Positions 21,118 through 31,735 are shown, counted from the first letter of the stretch. The stretch: 64,000 bases of DNA from Bombyx mori (GCF_030269925.1 NC_085130.1:1314501-1378500); one strand, 5' to 3'. Numbers and translations are program-made. The notes: a model not told the origin generated them from the sequence alone.

Positions 21118-22778
21118 GCCTTCAAATTTTAAATAACCCTTCGACTGCCCTGTAGGTCACCGTTGCCCTACGGCCGCGTAGGGCACCGGTGTAATTGTGT
21201 CGATTTTTCTTCGATCTTCTTACTAGGGCGCCGGAATATCTAGTAGACTCTGGGAAAGACGAATCCGATAATACTGAGAATGAATCATATCTCTAAGAGA
21301 ACTAAAACATACATTAACAAACCAAAGAAGGCGAAGTAAGGCAATCCAGGCGCCTTAGTAACAGAAATAAATTCTTCAGTACTAAAATGGGAATTATATT
21401 AGATGCAATTATTTTAGTTTTCATTATGTCTTCTAACTATCGGAGAAGTAGCCCTGACTAATGTTAGTCAATAGAAGCGATAGCTCTACCGCCATTTCTA
21501 CGTAGAAGAATTGCTTACAATCTATCTAGTGGCATAAACTCGCACGTGGAAATACCACAATTTTACTTCTTTCAGCTTCGAAACTACCATTTTTAATCTT
21601 TGAAGTGCCAGCTAGTGCTGAATTCTGGTGTGGTCCATGGGCATCATCAATAAAAAAGTTAATTCAGTCGCCCGTCTTGACACTTGAGGTCGAAAACTCT
21701 GCATTACATCATCGGCCTTCAAACTAGAACTGAACTGGACCAAAGTCTGATATTGAAGCCACACTTAATATCGGCCGTAGTGTAAGCTCAGCGCGACACT
21801 TCCGCGTGATGACCTTGTCAGTAACATTGCCATTGAATCTAAACATGAACTCCTTGTCCACAGCCCGAGTAGAAGAAAGAAAAAAAGAAGAAGAACCAAA
21901 CGCGTCATGTATACTTAATATGGATGTTCCTGTTAGATAAGTTCGTATTCGATAAGGCCCAGTGCACACGGCGTATGAGAAACGCTGCGTTCTCTTAAAA
22001 AAAAAAACGCTTCTATAAACAGTATTATTTGTTTAACACGTTTTGAGTTTAAAATTATTTGATTGGTAGCCGACGCTCCGAGCGTTGAGTTTTTTTTTTT
22101 GAAGGATATAAACACGCTGATTACTTGTTGATAGCATCTTGTTGCAATGAAGCAGTAGGTCCGAGAGAAAGAGATAGATAAATGCATTACTTTTTATCAT
22201 TTTCTGTCATTATAATGCTTTAGTAATTCAGCAGCCAAGCAATGCGTTTTTCTCCTACCAAACTATTACGTAGAAGTACTGGAGGAGGCGGCGTGATGAT
22301 GACGCGTTACTATATTAAAAAAAAAATCCCAATAATAAGAGTTATTATTATAATTAATACTTTATTTCAGTTTCAAAAAAAAGCCATAACGTCTTGTTAG
22401 TAATTATCACTTATAATCGATGTTAGTGACTTAACTATCAGACTATCCATTACAATTTTTTTATCAAGTTCCTGCTGCAAAGGCTATTAATTAGCAGACC
22501 TTCGATCTTGCTCGGATGTTCAGAAGACTATTGCCATATCACGCACTCGACGCAATAATTATTTACTATAAGCACAATAAGTCGTTATTCCAGTGAACTA
22601 TTAGATAATGATATCGTCTTATAATTATTTTAGTTGTTTTTTTTCAATTGTCTGATCATTTACGATTGAATTAGGAACCTCTTTATATTTCGGAGTAGAT
22701 CAAAAATGTTTAAAATATTTTTTGTTTTTGTTTAATTTTTTTTTGTTTCTTATAAAATGGAAGCGTTATTTGTCAGCT
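21118..22778. other. ImpL2 3' intron or intergenic sequence
   Basis: No clear exon. From about 21958 a GTGCACACGGCG..GAAACGCTGCG arm pairs loosely with CGCAGCGTCTTCGCGCGCC plus AGTGTGCACAC near 22845, so a long MITE-like element may span 21958-22845. That would cast doubt on the GC-rich candidate exon at 22779. An alternative acceptor, TACTTTATTTCAG at 22370, opens a short frame to a stop. Confidence 0.35.
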
Positions 22779-22949
22779 GGCCGCGGCGGCTGGCCCGCGC
22801 GTCCGTAGACGCAGCGTCTTCGCGCGCCAGTGTGCACACAGCTTAACGATACGGAGCCTGCCTATTTTTATATTATATTATTATAAAAAGTATAACTATT
22901 TTTATATCGTTATCTTAATTTCATAATGATTTTATGTTTTCCTTCGAAT

Positions 22950-22990
22950 AATAAACAATTAAATAAATAAAAAACAATATTTCTTGTTAT
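22950..22990 (+). terminator. Candidate polyadenylation signals for ImpL2
   Basis: AATAATAAACAATTAAATAAA, with AATAAA-type hexamers, follows the GC-rich patch at 22779. It would serve as the gene's 3' end if the terminal exon lies here. Inference only. Confidence 0.3.
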
Positions 22991-23079
22991 AATCAACGAA
23001 ACATGTTTATGACTGTTATTATATTGCATTAAATACAAGAAATATTACAAAAAAAAGAAAATGTTTGTTTTATTTGAGT

Positions 23080-23366
23080 TAATTGAGTCGACTATTATCA
23101 AAGGCGGCAATCTGACTTTTGGACAATGATTGGTAAATCAGAAAAACGAATTATTGACTTTGTATTCCATTGGCAGTCACAAAACTCTTCGGAACGACAT
23201 CTTAGATAAATAACAGGTTAACTATTAACCTTTATTTAATGCAGGTTTTGAACCGTATTCTTTGAAGGAGACGATTATATTCAAATAAATCTGTATTGAC
23301 ATATCAATAAAAATTTTTTGTCCAAATGTACAGATTGCCACCTTTGATAATAGACGACTCAATTAA
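23080..23366. mobile_element. Terminal-inverted-repeat element
   Basis: TTAATTGAGTCGACTATTAT plus CAAAGGCGGCA at the left pairs with TGCCACCTTTGATAATAGAC plus GACTCAATTAA at the right, about 33 bp with few mismatches. 287 bp with no coding frame. Confidence 0.7.
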
Positions 23367-23424
23367 GTTAACTTTTACGCTATCGAGAACGTTAAAAAAT
23401 TCGTCTTAAGCATACAGATTGATA
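23366..23424. repeat. Family-H MITE arm
   Basis: GTTAACTTTTACGCTATCGA, then GAACGTTAAAAAATTCGTC. A single arm of the 12873 element. Confidence 0.6.
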
Positions 23425-23759
23425 GCGGTCAAATCAGTGTTCAATCAAAGATTGACCAGCAAGGAGGGGCTTAATTAGTATTTCATTCAATTTTACAAAG
23501 CATACTTACTAATAACCACTACACAATAATAAATAACACATAAACATATAATCATTTTGAAACTGTATCCAATTCGTGAAAGAGATCATACATGATACAT
23601 TTTTCATGTTACAAGTTACGAGAGTTTAGCGATTTTCTTTTTTTAGTGCCTCTGAATAATAATTGTATCCGTAGTTCGAAGGACTAATATCAAACGAATC
23701 TAATATTCCAGTGGTCAATACCGAAGTATACTATACAACTTGAAACATAGACATCATTG

Positions 23760-23896
23760 CTTAATACTGAGACCTTAGAACTCATATCTCATGGTGGGTG
23801 GCGGCATTTACGTTGTAGATGCCTATTGGCTCCAGTAACCACTTAACACCAGGTGGGCTGTGAGCGCGTCCACCCATCTAAGCAATAAATAAAAAG
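23760..23896 (+). repeat. Family-A repeat, 5'-truncated
   Basis: Starts at ATACTGAGACCTTAGAACTC, ends at AAGCAATAAATAAAAAG. Confidence 0.8.
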
Positions 23897-24017
23897 TTAG
23901 GAGACGAAATTTAAGTCGTACCGTTAATAGACCACTTAACAACATATAAGTTGCGGGCTAGTTGACAAAGAAATAACATCATGTAACATAACCCGTAGTG
24001 TTGTCATAAATGACTTA

Positions 24018-24440
24018 CCACCTATTCGCTGGTAGGTAGCCTAAGAGGCTATTACAGCTACGCGCGGACGGGTAGATGAGTTCACGGACTCAACCTGAGA
24101 GAATTTGCTAGAGCAGTGCTTCGCTGAACCTACCACCAGATCGGAAACGCGACCCACTGAGAAGATCCGGCGAGAAACTCAGTGGGCTGTGTCTGTGGGT
24201 TAATTCGCTCGTCGAGCCCTTCGTCGCAAGCGACGGGTTCGACGAGGACAGTGACCGGTGCTTGAGGTACCTAAAAGCACCGTTAATGGATCGGGGTAAC
24301 CGGTCGACGATCGCGGTATCATTTGAAGGCGGCGCGCTGATTGGATCCAACCCTACTCTCACCCACCGGGCGCCCGGGCGTCGCTTCAGTATTGCGGTGT
24401 CCACAAAGGAGAAACCCCATTTTGGGCCTAAGCGTTACAC
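24018..24440 (-). repeat. Long Bm1-type SINE copy
   Basis: The most complete copy here. Reverse orientation from GTAGCCTAAGAGGCTATTAC through GAGAAACTCAGTGGGCTG to TCGAGCCCTTCGTCGCAAGC, ACCGGTGCTTGAGGTACC, TAATGGATCGGGGTAACCGG and CCAACCCTACTCTCACCCAC. The last segments form the 5' half seen also at 33190 and 53135. Confidence 0.75.
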
Positions 24441-24748
24441 GAATGGGATATGTACCAAAAAATTCGTCTATTTTGCTTGATTAACCTATTGAAATCTTAG
24501 CTTCATTGACAATGGCCAAGTGTAGAAAATAAGTTGAATTAAATTTTTTGTTTTAAACAATCTTTGTAAACATCTGCAACACTTATTTCAATATACGTAA
24601 CTAGCTCCACAAACGCGCGGATTAGAATTAGAGCATCCATAAAATAGGATCGAGTTAGTGGAAATCGAGTGTAAAAAATAATTAATACTCTTTTGCTTTA
24701 GGATAAATGACTGTTTTTATAGGTATTTTAATCAATGTAAATAGAGTA
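24441..24748. other. No gene seen
   Basis: AT-rich DNA, nothing recognised. Confidence 0.4.
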
Positions 24749-24973
24749 TGGCCATCGAATCGTGACACAACTACTTACAATGGCGGCAATTCAAAATATC
24801 TACAACTGACAACATCAAATATAGCATGAAAGGGTAGTTTTGCATTTTTATATTAATGTGACTATGCCATAGAAAAACACAAATGTATCAAATCGTGTTA
24901 TGTTATCTTTAATGTTGCCAACTGAAGATATTTTGGATTGCCGCTATTTAGTTGTGCCATGATTCGCTGGCCA
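24749..24973. mobile_element. Palindromic MITE, family J, copy 1
   Basis: TGGCCATCGAATCGTGACAC, then AATGGCGGCAATTCAAAATA at the left pairs with TATTTTGGATTGCCGCTATT, then TGTGCCATGATTCGCTGGCC at the right. About 55 bp of imperfect inverted repeat. 225 bp, no coding frame. Confidence 0.75.
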
Positions 24974-25053
24974 GACTATAAACTTAATCTCATTGAATAA
25001 CGTAACGTAAAGCACCAAAATCTACTAACAAAAATCATTAAAAGAAATAATTA

Positions 25054-25197
25054 ACTGTGCCATTTAGTTATGACACGAAATCATGTCGGCAACTGCGGCA
25101 ATTCAAAATATTTTCAACTGGCAATCTTAAATATAACATGAAAAAGTCGATTTGGTACTTTGAGTTTTTCTATGGTGTAGTTATATTAATAATTTTA
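25054..25197. repeat. MITE family J, copy 2, interrupted
   Basis: TTAGTTATGACACGAAATCA, then CTGCGGCAATTCAAAATATT matches the left arm of 24749. It ends where a family-A copy begins at 25198, with no right arm recognised. Confidence 0.55.
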
Positions 25198-25440
25198 CTG
25201 GTGGTAGGATCTCTTGTGAGTCCGCGCCTCCCGCCCGCCTTTTTTTGCCGTAAAGCAGTAATGCGTTTCGGTTTGAAGGGCGGGGCAGCCGTTGTAACTA
25301 TACTGAGACCTTAGAACTTATATCTCAAGGTGGGTGACGCATTTACGTCGTAGATGTCTAAGAGCTCCAGTAACCACTTAACATCAGGTGAGCTGTGAGC
25401 TCGTCGATGGGTATCTAACCCATAAAAAATAAAAATAAAA
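25198..25440 (+). repeat. Family-A repeat
   Basis: Forward copy from ACTGGTGGTAGGATCTCTTG to an A-rich tail. The last bases diverge (GATGGGTATCTAACCCAT). Confidence 0.8.
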
Positions 25441-25549
25441 AAGGCATGAAATAAAATGAAATGAAATGTGATGAGATAATATGGGAGCACGTAATGATTT
25501 ATATTTTATATAAAAAAGTTATCATATAAATATAGTTTTTCATATAAAA

Positions 25550-25625
25550 AAGTTTTCATAAAAATTAAAATAAGACTGACCTAAAGGTCTTAGTTACCAG
25601 GTCATAAAATCCCTTAAAAAAATCA
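25550..25625 (+). repeat. A-tailed repeat end, family P
   Basis: CTAAAGGTCTTAGTTACCAG, then GTCATAAAATCCCTTAAAAA, as at 8530-8600. Confidence 0.5.
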
Positions 25626-26100
25626 TTTCGTGCGCAGCGCGTTTCGCATTACGTTGTTTTTAATGTGGCTTTCGTTCGTTTTCGTAAACAACCTAACGCG
25701 CGATTTCTCGTAACAGGTTCCATTTTTATTTTAAAGCAACCTGTTGCTGCAACAGGTTTCATAAAAAATTACTCATCTTTAGTAGGAAACAGCCTCAAAA
25801 ATATCGTTTTTATTAAAATATCTCGAACAATAAACATAACCTAAAATGTAAACATTGTCTGATTTTACCAATTTGGCCATTGCTGGGAGACCTGAAAATT
25901 GGGCTCATGAAACCTTCTTAGGTATTGTAACTTATGCCCAAATTCTAGCACTGTAACGCCAGGCCCAAGTTTGTATGGATTTCGGGTTTGTCCTTTCGAG
26001 TTTGAGCATACTAATTTAACGAAGGTTTTGTTTGCTGCTAATTTGAATCGTTAAGTAGGTAAGAGTAACGCCATCTATCGTCGAATAGTCAAACGAATAT

Positions 26101-26125
26101 CGAAGGATCTAGAACGCTCGAGAAG
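26101..26125. promoter_or_regulatory. Heat-shock element array 1
   Basis: Read as five 5-bp units it is CGAAG GATCT AGAAC GCTCG AGAAG, alternating nGAAn and nTTCn with one mismatch in each of the two TTC units. Heat-shock factor binds such alternating arrays. Confidence 0.55.
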
Positions 26126-26174
26126 TACAGCGCCATCTATTGACAGATAGCGGAAACTACTACTAGAGATATGT

Positions 26175-26199
26175 AGAATATTCTCGATAATTCTAGAGA
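26175..26199. promoter_or_regulatory. Heat-shock element array 2
   Basis: Five alternating units AGAAT ATTCT CGATA ATTCT AGAGA. Units 1, 2 and 4 are perfect; units 3 and 5 have one mismatch each. It ends 12 bp before the TATA box, a typical heat-shock promoter spacing. Confidence 0.6.
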
Positions 26200-26657
26200 T
26201 GGGGTATCGGCTATAAAAGCGTTGTAGGGATGGCACGCAGTCAGTCAGTAATCGGAACTACTCGAAGCGAAACAGCGAACGGATCACCTGAAGCGAAGCG
26301 GAACAAGCAAATCGAGAGTTTTAAAGCGTTTGTTGAGTGTTTTAAGTGTTCTAAGTGTTGAATACAGTTTTAACTTGTGATTCAGTAGAATTTTATTTAT
26401 CCCGAACACCAGCGCGTATTTTTAAAATTTTTCGTTTTAAATGTTTCATGTGACCATGAATTGGGGCCGTCAGCGCAAAAATAGGCTTAAGCTTACTATA
26501 GTTAGCTTGAGATAACGAGTTTACAATACTTCGTAGGCAAAAAAATACGCGCTAAAATGATGTTTACAAAGGCATCTGTTTGTTATCTATGGATTGAAAT
26601 TAGGGATAGGCCAATTTTGCATAAAAAATTATTAAGTTTTAAATACATATATATATA

Positions 26658-27330
26658 TATAGTCAAACCTGGATAAGCGAGAACTGGATAAGTGAGAAAA
26701 CTCTATAAGTGAGAGTAATAGTCAGGACCCGTCATTTTAAGCTCCCAAAACCTCTATTAGCGAGAAACAGAAACCTCTGTAAGAGAAAGTCGTTTCTCCC
26801 TCATGGACCTCCGTAAGTGAGACTGCTACTTATCTATACCTCTATAAGCGACAGTCGAGCTTTATTTATTTATATTATTTAGGAGGAACAAATGACAAAA
26901 CAAACTACAAATTTAACATCTGCTATTTTATGACTCATTCTTAACTTTCGGGGAACTTCCTACCATTGTTTTTGTATTGTTTTCTCGTCAACATTGAACC
27001 TATTCTATTTCGTGGAACTAAATAACGTTGTTATTTTATCGCATCTTTTCGAATGGACACGTGTGCCTGTGTACCGTCCTGTTTGTCGGCCTTACTCAGT
27101 TTATCGTTAATCAATTGCGAAAGAAAGTTCTGTTCTGCATCATGTCAAAACGGAAAATTAAAGTACTGTCATTAAGTGATAAACTTAAAATAGTGAATGC
27201 GTTTGAATCCGGAAAATCGCGAAATGAAATTCAGAGGGAGCATTAGCGAGAAACTCGGGTTAGTGAGAAACCTCTATAAGCGAGAATGAGATTGTGCTCC
27301 CTTGAACTCTCGCTTATCCAGGTTTGACTG
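26658..27330. mobile_element. pogo/Tigger-like non-autonomous transposon, copy 2
   Basis: Ends TAGTCAAACCTGGATAAGCG (first base changed from C) and CGCTTATCCAGGTTTGACTG. TA dinucleotides lie on both sides (26656-26657, 27331-27332). Same internal structure as 10919-11595. Confidence 0.85.
27141..27246 (+). pseudogene. Truncated pogo/Tigger transposase N-terminus
   Basis: Thirty-four residues from MSKRKIKVLSLSDKLKIVNA through FESGKSRNEIQREH to a stop at the 3' terminal region. This is the start of a psq/CENP-B-type helix-turn-helix DNA-binding domain. The catalytic DDE domain has been deleted, and the 10919 copy has the same junction. Confidence 0.75.
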
Positions 27331-27721
27331 TATATATATAAGCACGAATATGAATTGTGGGTTAGCCTACTTTTGCTCTGCCGGCCTCATTATGTCCATA
27401 CTCAATATAAAGTGTTCAACAAATCAGCCTGTAACTCTTTGATGGATGGCAATTTAGTATTCGGCCTCATTTGTTGTAATTAGCTTAAAACCATTGGTCC
27501 TTTATGTTACTTAGGAAATCAGTTTATATAATGTAATCGAAACAAAAACGCTCCCTCTTTATACTTACGCCACAGCGCGTGTAATTGATCGCCGCCGCCC
27601 GTGCAGTTGTATCACGATCTGGTTGAGTAACTACAGCACTTGTCATCTGCATAATGCATGCGTTACTCAACATTTAATTAGTATGTACGTAATATAAGGG
27701 TAGGACCAGTGGTCCTCAAAC

Positions 27722-28165
27722 TTTAGGGTGTACCGCCTGTCGCCGGTTTGAAGCGTGGCGCAGCCGTTGTCTATACTAATAAATAAATCTACAGTTGTTT
27801 TTACGGATTTTCCGTTATAACTACTGAACCATGCATCCGATTGACTTGAAACTTGGTATCCATGTAGAAAATACATGTACTTAATGGATAGGCTAATATT
27901 TATATGAGTGTTGGACTCCCTACACCAGTTGCGGGGGCGTTAATGATGAGAATCTTTGTGGGGGTGAGAAATAACTATGTTAATTTTAAATGTCCAGCGA
28001 AGCGGACGGGTACAGCTAGTACTGTATAAATTGAGACCTAACAACTTATATCTCAAGGTCGGTGGCGGCATTTACGTCGTAGATATCTACGGGGTCCGTC
28101 ATCCGGTAACCACTTAACACCAGGTGGGCCGTCAGCCCATCCACCGATCTAAGCAACAAAAAAAT
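27722..28165 (+). repeat. Family-A repeat split by another repeat
   Basis: ACCGCCTGTCGCCGGTTTGA to GGCGCAGCCGTTGT, then resumes at ACTGTATAAATTGAGACCTA and ends AAGCAACAAAAAAAT. Consensus at the break is CCGTTGTAACTATACTGAG. Confidence 0.7.
27766..28020. mobile_element. Dispersed repeat inserted in family A
   Basis: Runs from CTATACTAATAAATAAATCT through ACTGAACCATGCATCCGATT to GCGGACGGGTACAGCTAGTA. The CAGCTAGT ending and the TACTGAACC..GATTTGA-like centre are common in lepidopteran genomes. Class unknown to me. Confidence 0.6.
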
Positions 28166-28439
28166 ATTACAACAATATAGTTTCATTGAAATTTTTCTCT
28201 TACCATCGAAAACTAAAAGTATGTTGCAATAACATTCAAGGTTATATTAATGTGGAGTTAATAGGGAGATAGTTAAGAAGCTACTTATTAAATAATAGTT
28301 CATTAATCATTAATTATAACTACACAGAATGCACAGCAATACGTTATAGAGCTATACTTGAAGAGGCTTCATCTTGATTCTGTATAGGGAAAATCACTAT
28401 CGATATAAGTTTAATGTGATTTTTTATATTCTTATGATT

Positions 28440-28678
28440 TTTTTTATTTTTTTGTTGGACGAGCTTACAGCCCACCTGGTGTTAAGTGGTTACTGGAGCC
28501 TATAGACATCTACAACGTAAATGCCGCCACCCACCTTGAGATATGAGTTCTAAAGTCCCAGTATAGTTACAACGGCTGCCCCACCCTTCAAACCGAAACG
28601 CATTACTGCTTCACGGCAGAAATAGGCGGGGTGGTGGTACCTACCCGTGCGGAATCACAAGAGGTCCTACCACCAGTA
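28440..28678 (-). repeat. Family-A repeat
   Basis: Reverse, near full-length. T-rich left end, then GAGCTTACAGCCCACC to GAGGTCCTACCACCAGTA. Confidence 0.85.
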
Positions 28679-28789
28679 ATTACGCAAATTACGCATTTCA
28701 TATGTCATCAGTCCTTAATAAAGGTAAGATAAATACTTGGATATGAAGATACCATAGACGTATGGTGATGAAACCACATCCTAATCTGA

Positions 28790-29900
28790 TCTGTAAATCT
28801 GACGAAAACAACGTATGGATGTATGTTACTCATTCACGCAAAAACTATTGGATGTATTTCGATGAAACTTTATAATAATATAGCTTACACATCAATATAA
28901 CACATAGGCTATAATTTATAAGGATATCGTGAGAATTAGCCAAAATATAACGATAAGTGTTTTGTATAAGATTGTACGAAGCATTTTAGAATATTGTTGT
29001 ACAGTCTGGAGCCCTGGCTATCAAGTACATGCAAACAGGATAGAAAGAATCCAAAAACGGTTCCTTTATCATCTCGCTTTTAATGATAATAAGTGTCACC
29101 AACTGAAATCATATAAGGAACGCCTTTCGTTCTATCGGATCCAGTCATTAAGCACCCGACGTAAAGCAGCTGATTTTGTGTTCCTTTACAAGCTTATACA
29201 CAGCATAATAGACTCACCAGAAATACTTGAACGTATTCACTTAAGCGTACCGCGCTTGGGCAGCCGCTTATGTAATCGGAAAACTTTCCACCTACCAAAA
29301 ATCAAAAGTAATCTTGGCCAGCACTCTCCTGTCTATCGTATGACTTCCCTGGCAAATAGTATACGTGATGAAATTGACATATTTGTTGGCCATGCTTCTC
29401 TAGCCTCACTTAAAATAAATTTAAGTTCCGTGATCCACACCGAGCTGTAGACCAATCACATTTATTTTTATTTCTATAGAACATTAATTTCCCTCTTTTA
29501 ATTTTTTATTTTCATTGTTTTTTATTTTTTGTAAGTTTGTATATGCAGTTTTTTGTTTTCTTTGTCTTGATTTAATATTAGTTAACGATATTTTTATCTT
29601 AAGCACAAACGCTCTTAAGCAAGATGTGTTCACATCCAAAAGGGTGAATTCGATAATGTATTATTTTATGTAAATAAGTTCAATGTTTATGTGTGCAGTT
29701 TTCATCCAGTTGTGTGTGTTAAATACGTAAGAAAAAATCTCCCATTTACAAGTTATTTTCATTATTTGGACAAATATTTGAATACTTACGACTAAATAGC
29801 TGAATGCGCGATACTATTAAAGATGTAGATAGAAAATTCAGTAAAATCAATAATAAATTACAGTTCCCGCAGCCAAGCGAGGGCGGGTCGCTAGTACTTT
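28790..29900 (-). repeat. Dispersed repeat of the CTAGCGACCCGCC type, split by a LINE fragment
   Basis: The right end AGCGAGGGCGGGTCGCTAGT is the inverse of the start of the 51496 element. Its other part at about 28800-28920 has CACGCAAAAACTATTGGATG. The LINE frame at 28929-29450 lies between. Confidence 0.45.
28929..29450 (+). pseudogene. LINE reverse transcriptase C-terminal fragment
   Basis: 173-residue open frame. The region SILEYCCTVWSPGYQVHANR, then IERIQKRFLYHLAF and a long C-terminus is the usual post-palm part of jockey-type LINE reverse transcriptases. Catalytic motifs are absent, so it is a 5'-truncated insertion; the frame is still open. It differs from both other LINE proteins in the window. 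Confidence 0.75.
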
Positions 29901-29919
29901 TGTAAGTCTTTACACATCT

Positions 29920-30060
29920 TCAGGCTCAGAACTCATGTTTAAAGGTGAGTGGCTTGAGTGGTTTCAAGGTGAGTGGTTTACGTTGTTGATGTCCACTGGC
30001 CCTGGTAACCATTGGACCCCAGGTGGGCCATAAGCTCCTCAATCAATTGAAGCAAAAGTA
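29920..30060 (+). repeat. Diverged family-A tail
   Basis: AGAACTCATGTTTAAAGGTG, GTTTACGTTGTTGATGTCCA and CCCAGGTGGGCCATAAGC. It contains a local duplication of the GGTGAGTGG segment. Confidence 0.55.
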
Positions 30061-30394
30061 CACCCTCAATGTTGCACGAATATACCTACATAGTTGGCGC
30101 TGTTTCAAAGCGATATTCTATGCGTCAATGAATTTTTAGTTAAATAAATAATAATAAAAACTTATCGACAACACAATGTTTTTTTAATTGACAGCATCCT
30201 AACACTAACAAAGCATTCGTTTTACGCAACGGACGCACATCACGATGCGCCATTACGTTAAATCGAGAGCATTCACTGAGTTTAATTGATATATCTCGAA
30301 TCACATCACTAAATATGGAGCAAGGTCGACCGGTGACTGTACCTCACATACATTTTAGTGCAGCGGTAGGAAACTTAAGGAGGGGGCGTCGGAA

Positions 30395-30535
30395 AAAGAC
30401 TTGGATGGATTGTGTGAAAGAGAGGAAGGTATTTGTAAAGAGAGAAAGGTATAGTGCATAGCTGACGTATGATAGGTTTGAGGGTAAAAAGTAGAGATGT
30501 AACGCCGGCCATAGGTGAGGAAAAGAAGAAGATAA
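30395..30535 (+). pseudogene. RTE-like LINE C-terminal remnant
   Basis: GGGCGTCGGAAAAAGACTTG encodes GRRKKTWMDCVKE, a decayed relative of the 13730 remnant. Confidence 0.45.
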
Positions 30536-30537
30536 GA

Positions 30538-30688
30538 GTAGAAAGCTTAGAAATTCCTTGTTTGTGACCATCGCCAGAGCAGAGTTTATGCATGCAATGT
30601 CCGTTTTCAGAGGGACTTCGTTTAGAGGCATTAGCGTTTTCTACCATATCTTCCGTGGAGAAAGCTCTGAATAGTTCGCGATGACACC
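30538..30688 (+). repeat. Duplicated LINE remnant, left copy
   Basis: AAATTCCTTGTTTGTGACCA, TCGCCAGAGCAGAGTTTATG and TACCATATCTTCCGTGGAGA match 31029-31194. The second half corresponds to a decayed part of the 2037-3368 reverse transcriptase (around codons RMFHGECSEELFEM). Confidence 0.6.
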
Positions 30689-30689
30689 T

Positions 30690-30935
30690 TTTTTTTATTG
30701 CTTAGATGGGTGGACAAGCTCACAGCCCACTTGGTGTTAAATGGCTACTGGAGCCCATAGACATCTACAACGTCAATGCGCCACCCACCTTGAGATATAA
30801 GTTCTAAGGTCTCAAGTTTAGTTACAACGGCTGGCCCACCCTTCAAACCGAAACGCATTACTGCTTCACGGCAGAAGTAGGCAGAGTGGCGGTACCTATC
30901 CGTGCGGACTCACAAGACGTCCTACCACCAGTAGA
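30690..30935 (-). repeat. Family-A repeat
   Basis: Reverse, near full-length; inserted directly after the left LINE remnant. Confidence 0.85.
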
Positions 30936-31028
30936 ATCCATGCTCTGAGCAATAGTTTGCTCTTTCATCTTCAGTATACTATCGCCCCGCTTGCCAAGCG
31001 CCGGCCATGCATGGCGAGGAAAAGGGTA

Positions 31029-31315
31029 AAAAGCTTATAAATTCCTTGTTTGTGACTTTGCATCTTCGCATCTTCTATCGCCAGAGTAGAGTTTATGCAT
31101 CTAATGTCCTTTTTCAGAGGGACTTCGTTTAGAGGTATTAGGGTTTTCTACCGTATCTTCCGTGGAGAATGCTCTGAATAGTTCGCGATGACACCTTCAT
31201 CTTTAGTTTACTACCCGCCCGCTATTAGAGTATAATCCATGCTATCTGAAGCCGTTGCGTTCATCCACAGTGCGTTTCCAGGGACCTTTTCCGCTACGTA
31301 CCACCCACCACAATT
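31029..31315 (+). pseudogene. LINE reverse transcriptase remnant, right copy
   Basis: Continues further than the left copy: CCATGCTATCTGAAGCCGTT and AGTGCGTTTCCAGGGACC correspond to the YYLEPLRSSTVRFQRSF region at about 3155-3215. Stops and frameshifts throughout. Confidence 0.6.
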
Positions 31316-31332
31316 AACCGTAAGATCAATTT

Positions 31333-31455
31333 TACTGGTGGTAAGACCTCTTGTGAGTACGCACGGGTACCACCACTCAAGATGGGTGGCGCATTTACGC
31401 TAACCACTTACACCAGGTTGGCTGTGAGTTCGTCCACACATTTAAGCAATAAAAA
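31333..31455 (+). repeat. Family-A repeat with internal deletion
   Basis: Joins CACGGGTACCACCACTCAAG directly to GGTGGCGCATTTACGC, so about 100 bp of the centre is missing. Confidence 0.7.
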
Positions 31456-31559
31456 ATATATTGGCCTGTATTCGCTGCAAAACAATCTTACTTTAACGGT
31501 ATTATGTCGCGTTTTTTGCTGTCATTACATTATTTCATCGCAAGTCCTTCTTTAAGGCT

Positions 31560-31735
31560 CGCGAAGAGTATTCAGCGACTGGAAATCGTCGTGCCCTGCG
31601 GGATAAGACGGCCGGTGCGTTCGTATTGCACGATGCTACTAAGCCTGAGTTCGAATCCCGCGGGCGGGTAACAATTTTTCTAATAAAACACATACTCAAC
31701 ACACGTTCACGAGTGACTTCCATTATGAAGGAATA
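31560..31735 (+). repeat. tRNA-derived SINE
   Basis: GTCGTGCCCTGCGGGATAAG resembles a pol III A box and GAGTTCGAATCCCGCGGGCG a B box. Then come ACACATACTCAACACACG and a CCATTATGAAGGAATA end. Related copies are at 48203 and 49270. Confidence 0.75.

Larger units (their letters stand above)
25952..26408 (+). promoter_or_regulatory. Heat-shock-like promoter block, possible solo LTR
   Basis: Starts TGTAACGCCAGG and ends TTATCCCGAACA, so it has the TG..CA shape of an LTR. Two heat-shock-element arrays (26101-26125, 26175-26199) precede TATAAAA (26212-26218). A TCAGT initiator repeat at 26240-26247 and a long leader rich in GAAGCG follow. No open frame follows. I found no 5-bp target duplication, so a promoter fragment captured from a heat-shock gene is the other option. 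The 32307-32911 block ends in a similar TTATTATCCGAACA. Confidence 0.5.
26463..27388. mobile_element. Family-G TIR element, copy 2, split by a pogo/Tigger-like element
   Basis: Left end GGGGCCGTCAGCGCAAAAAT and right end TACTTTTGCTCTGCCGGCCTC. The interior matches the 3546 copy (TTGTTATCTATGG, GATAGGCCAATTTTGCAT). Interrupted at a TA-rich run by 26658-27330. Confidence 0.7.

Noticed and set aside
24262..24480. 72-codon frame in a Bm1-type copy
   Set aside because: Lies entirely within the repeat and is not conserved among copies.
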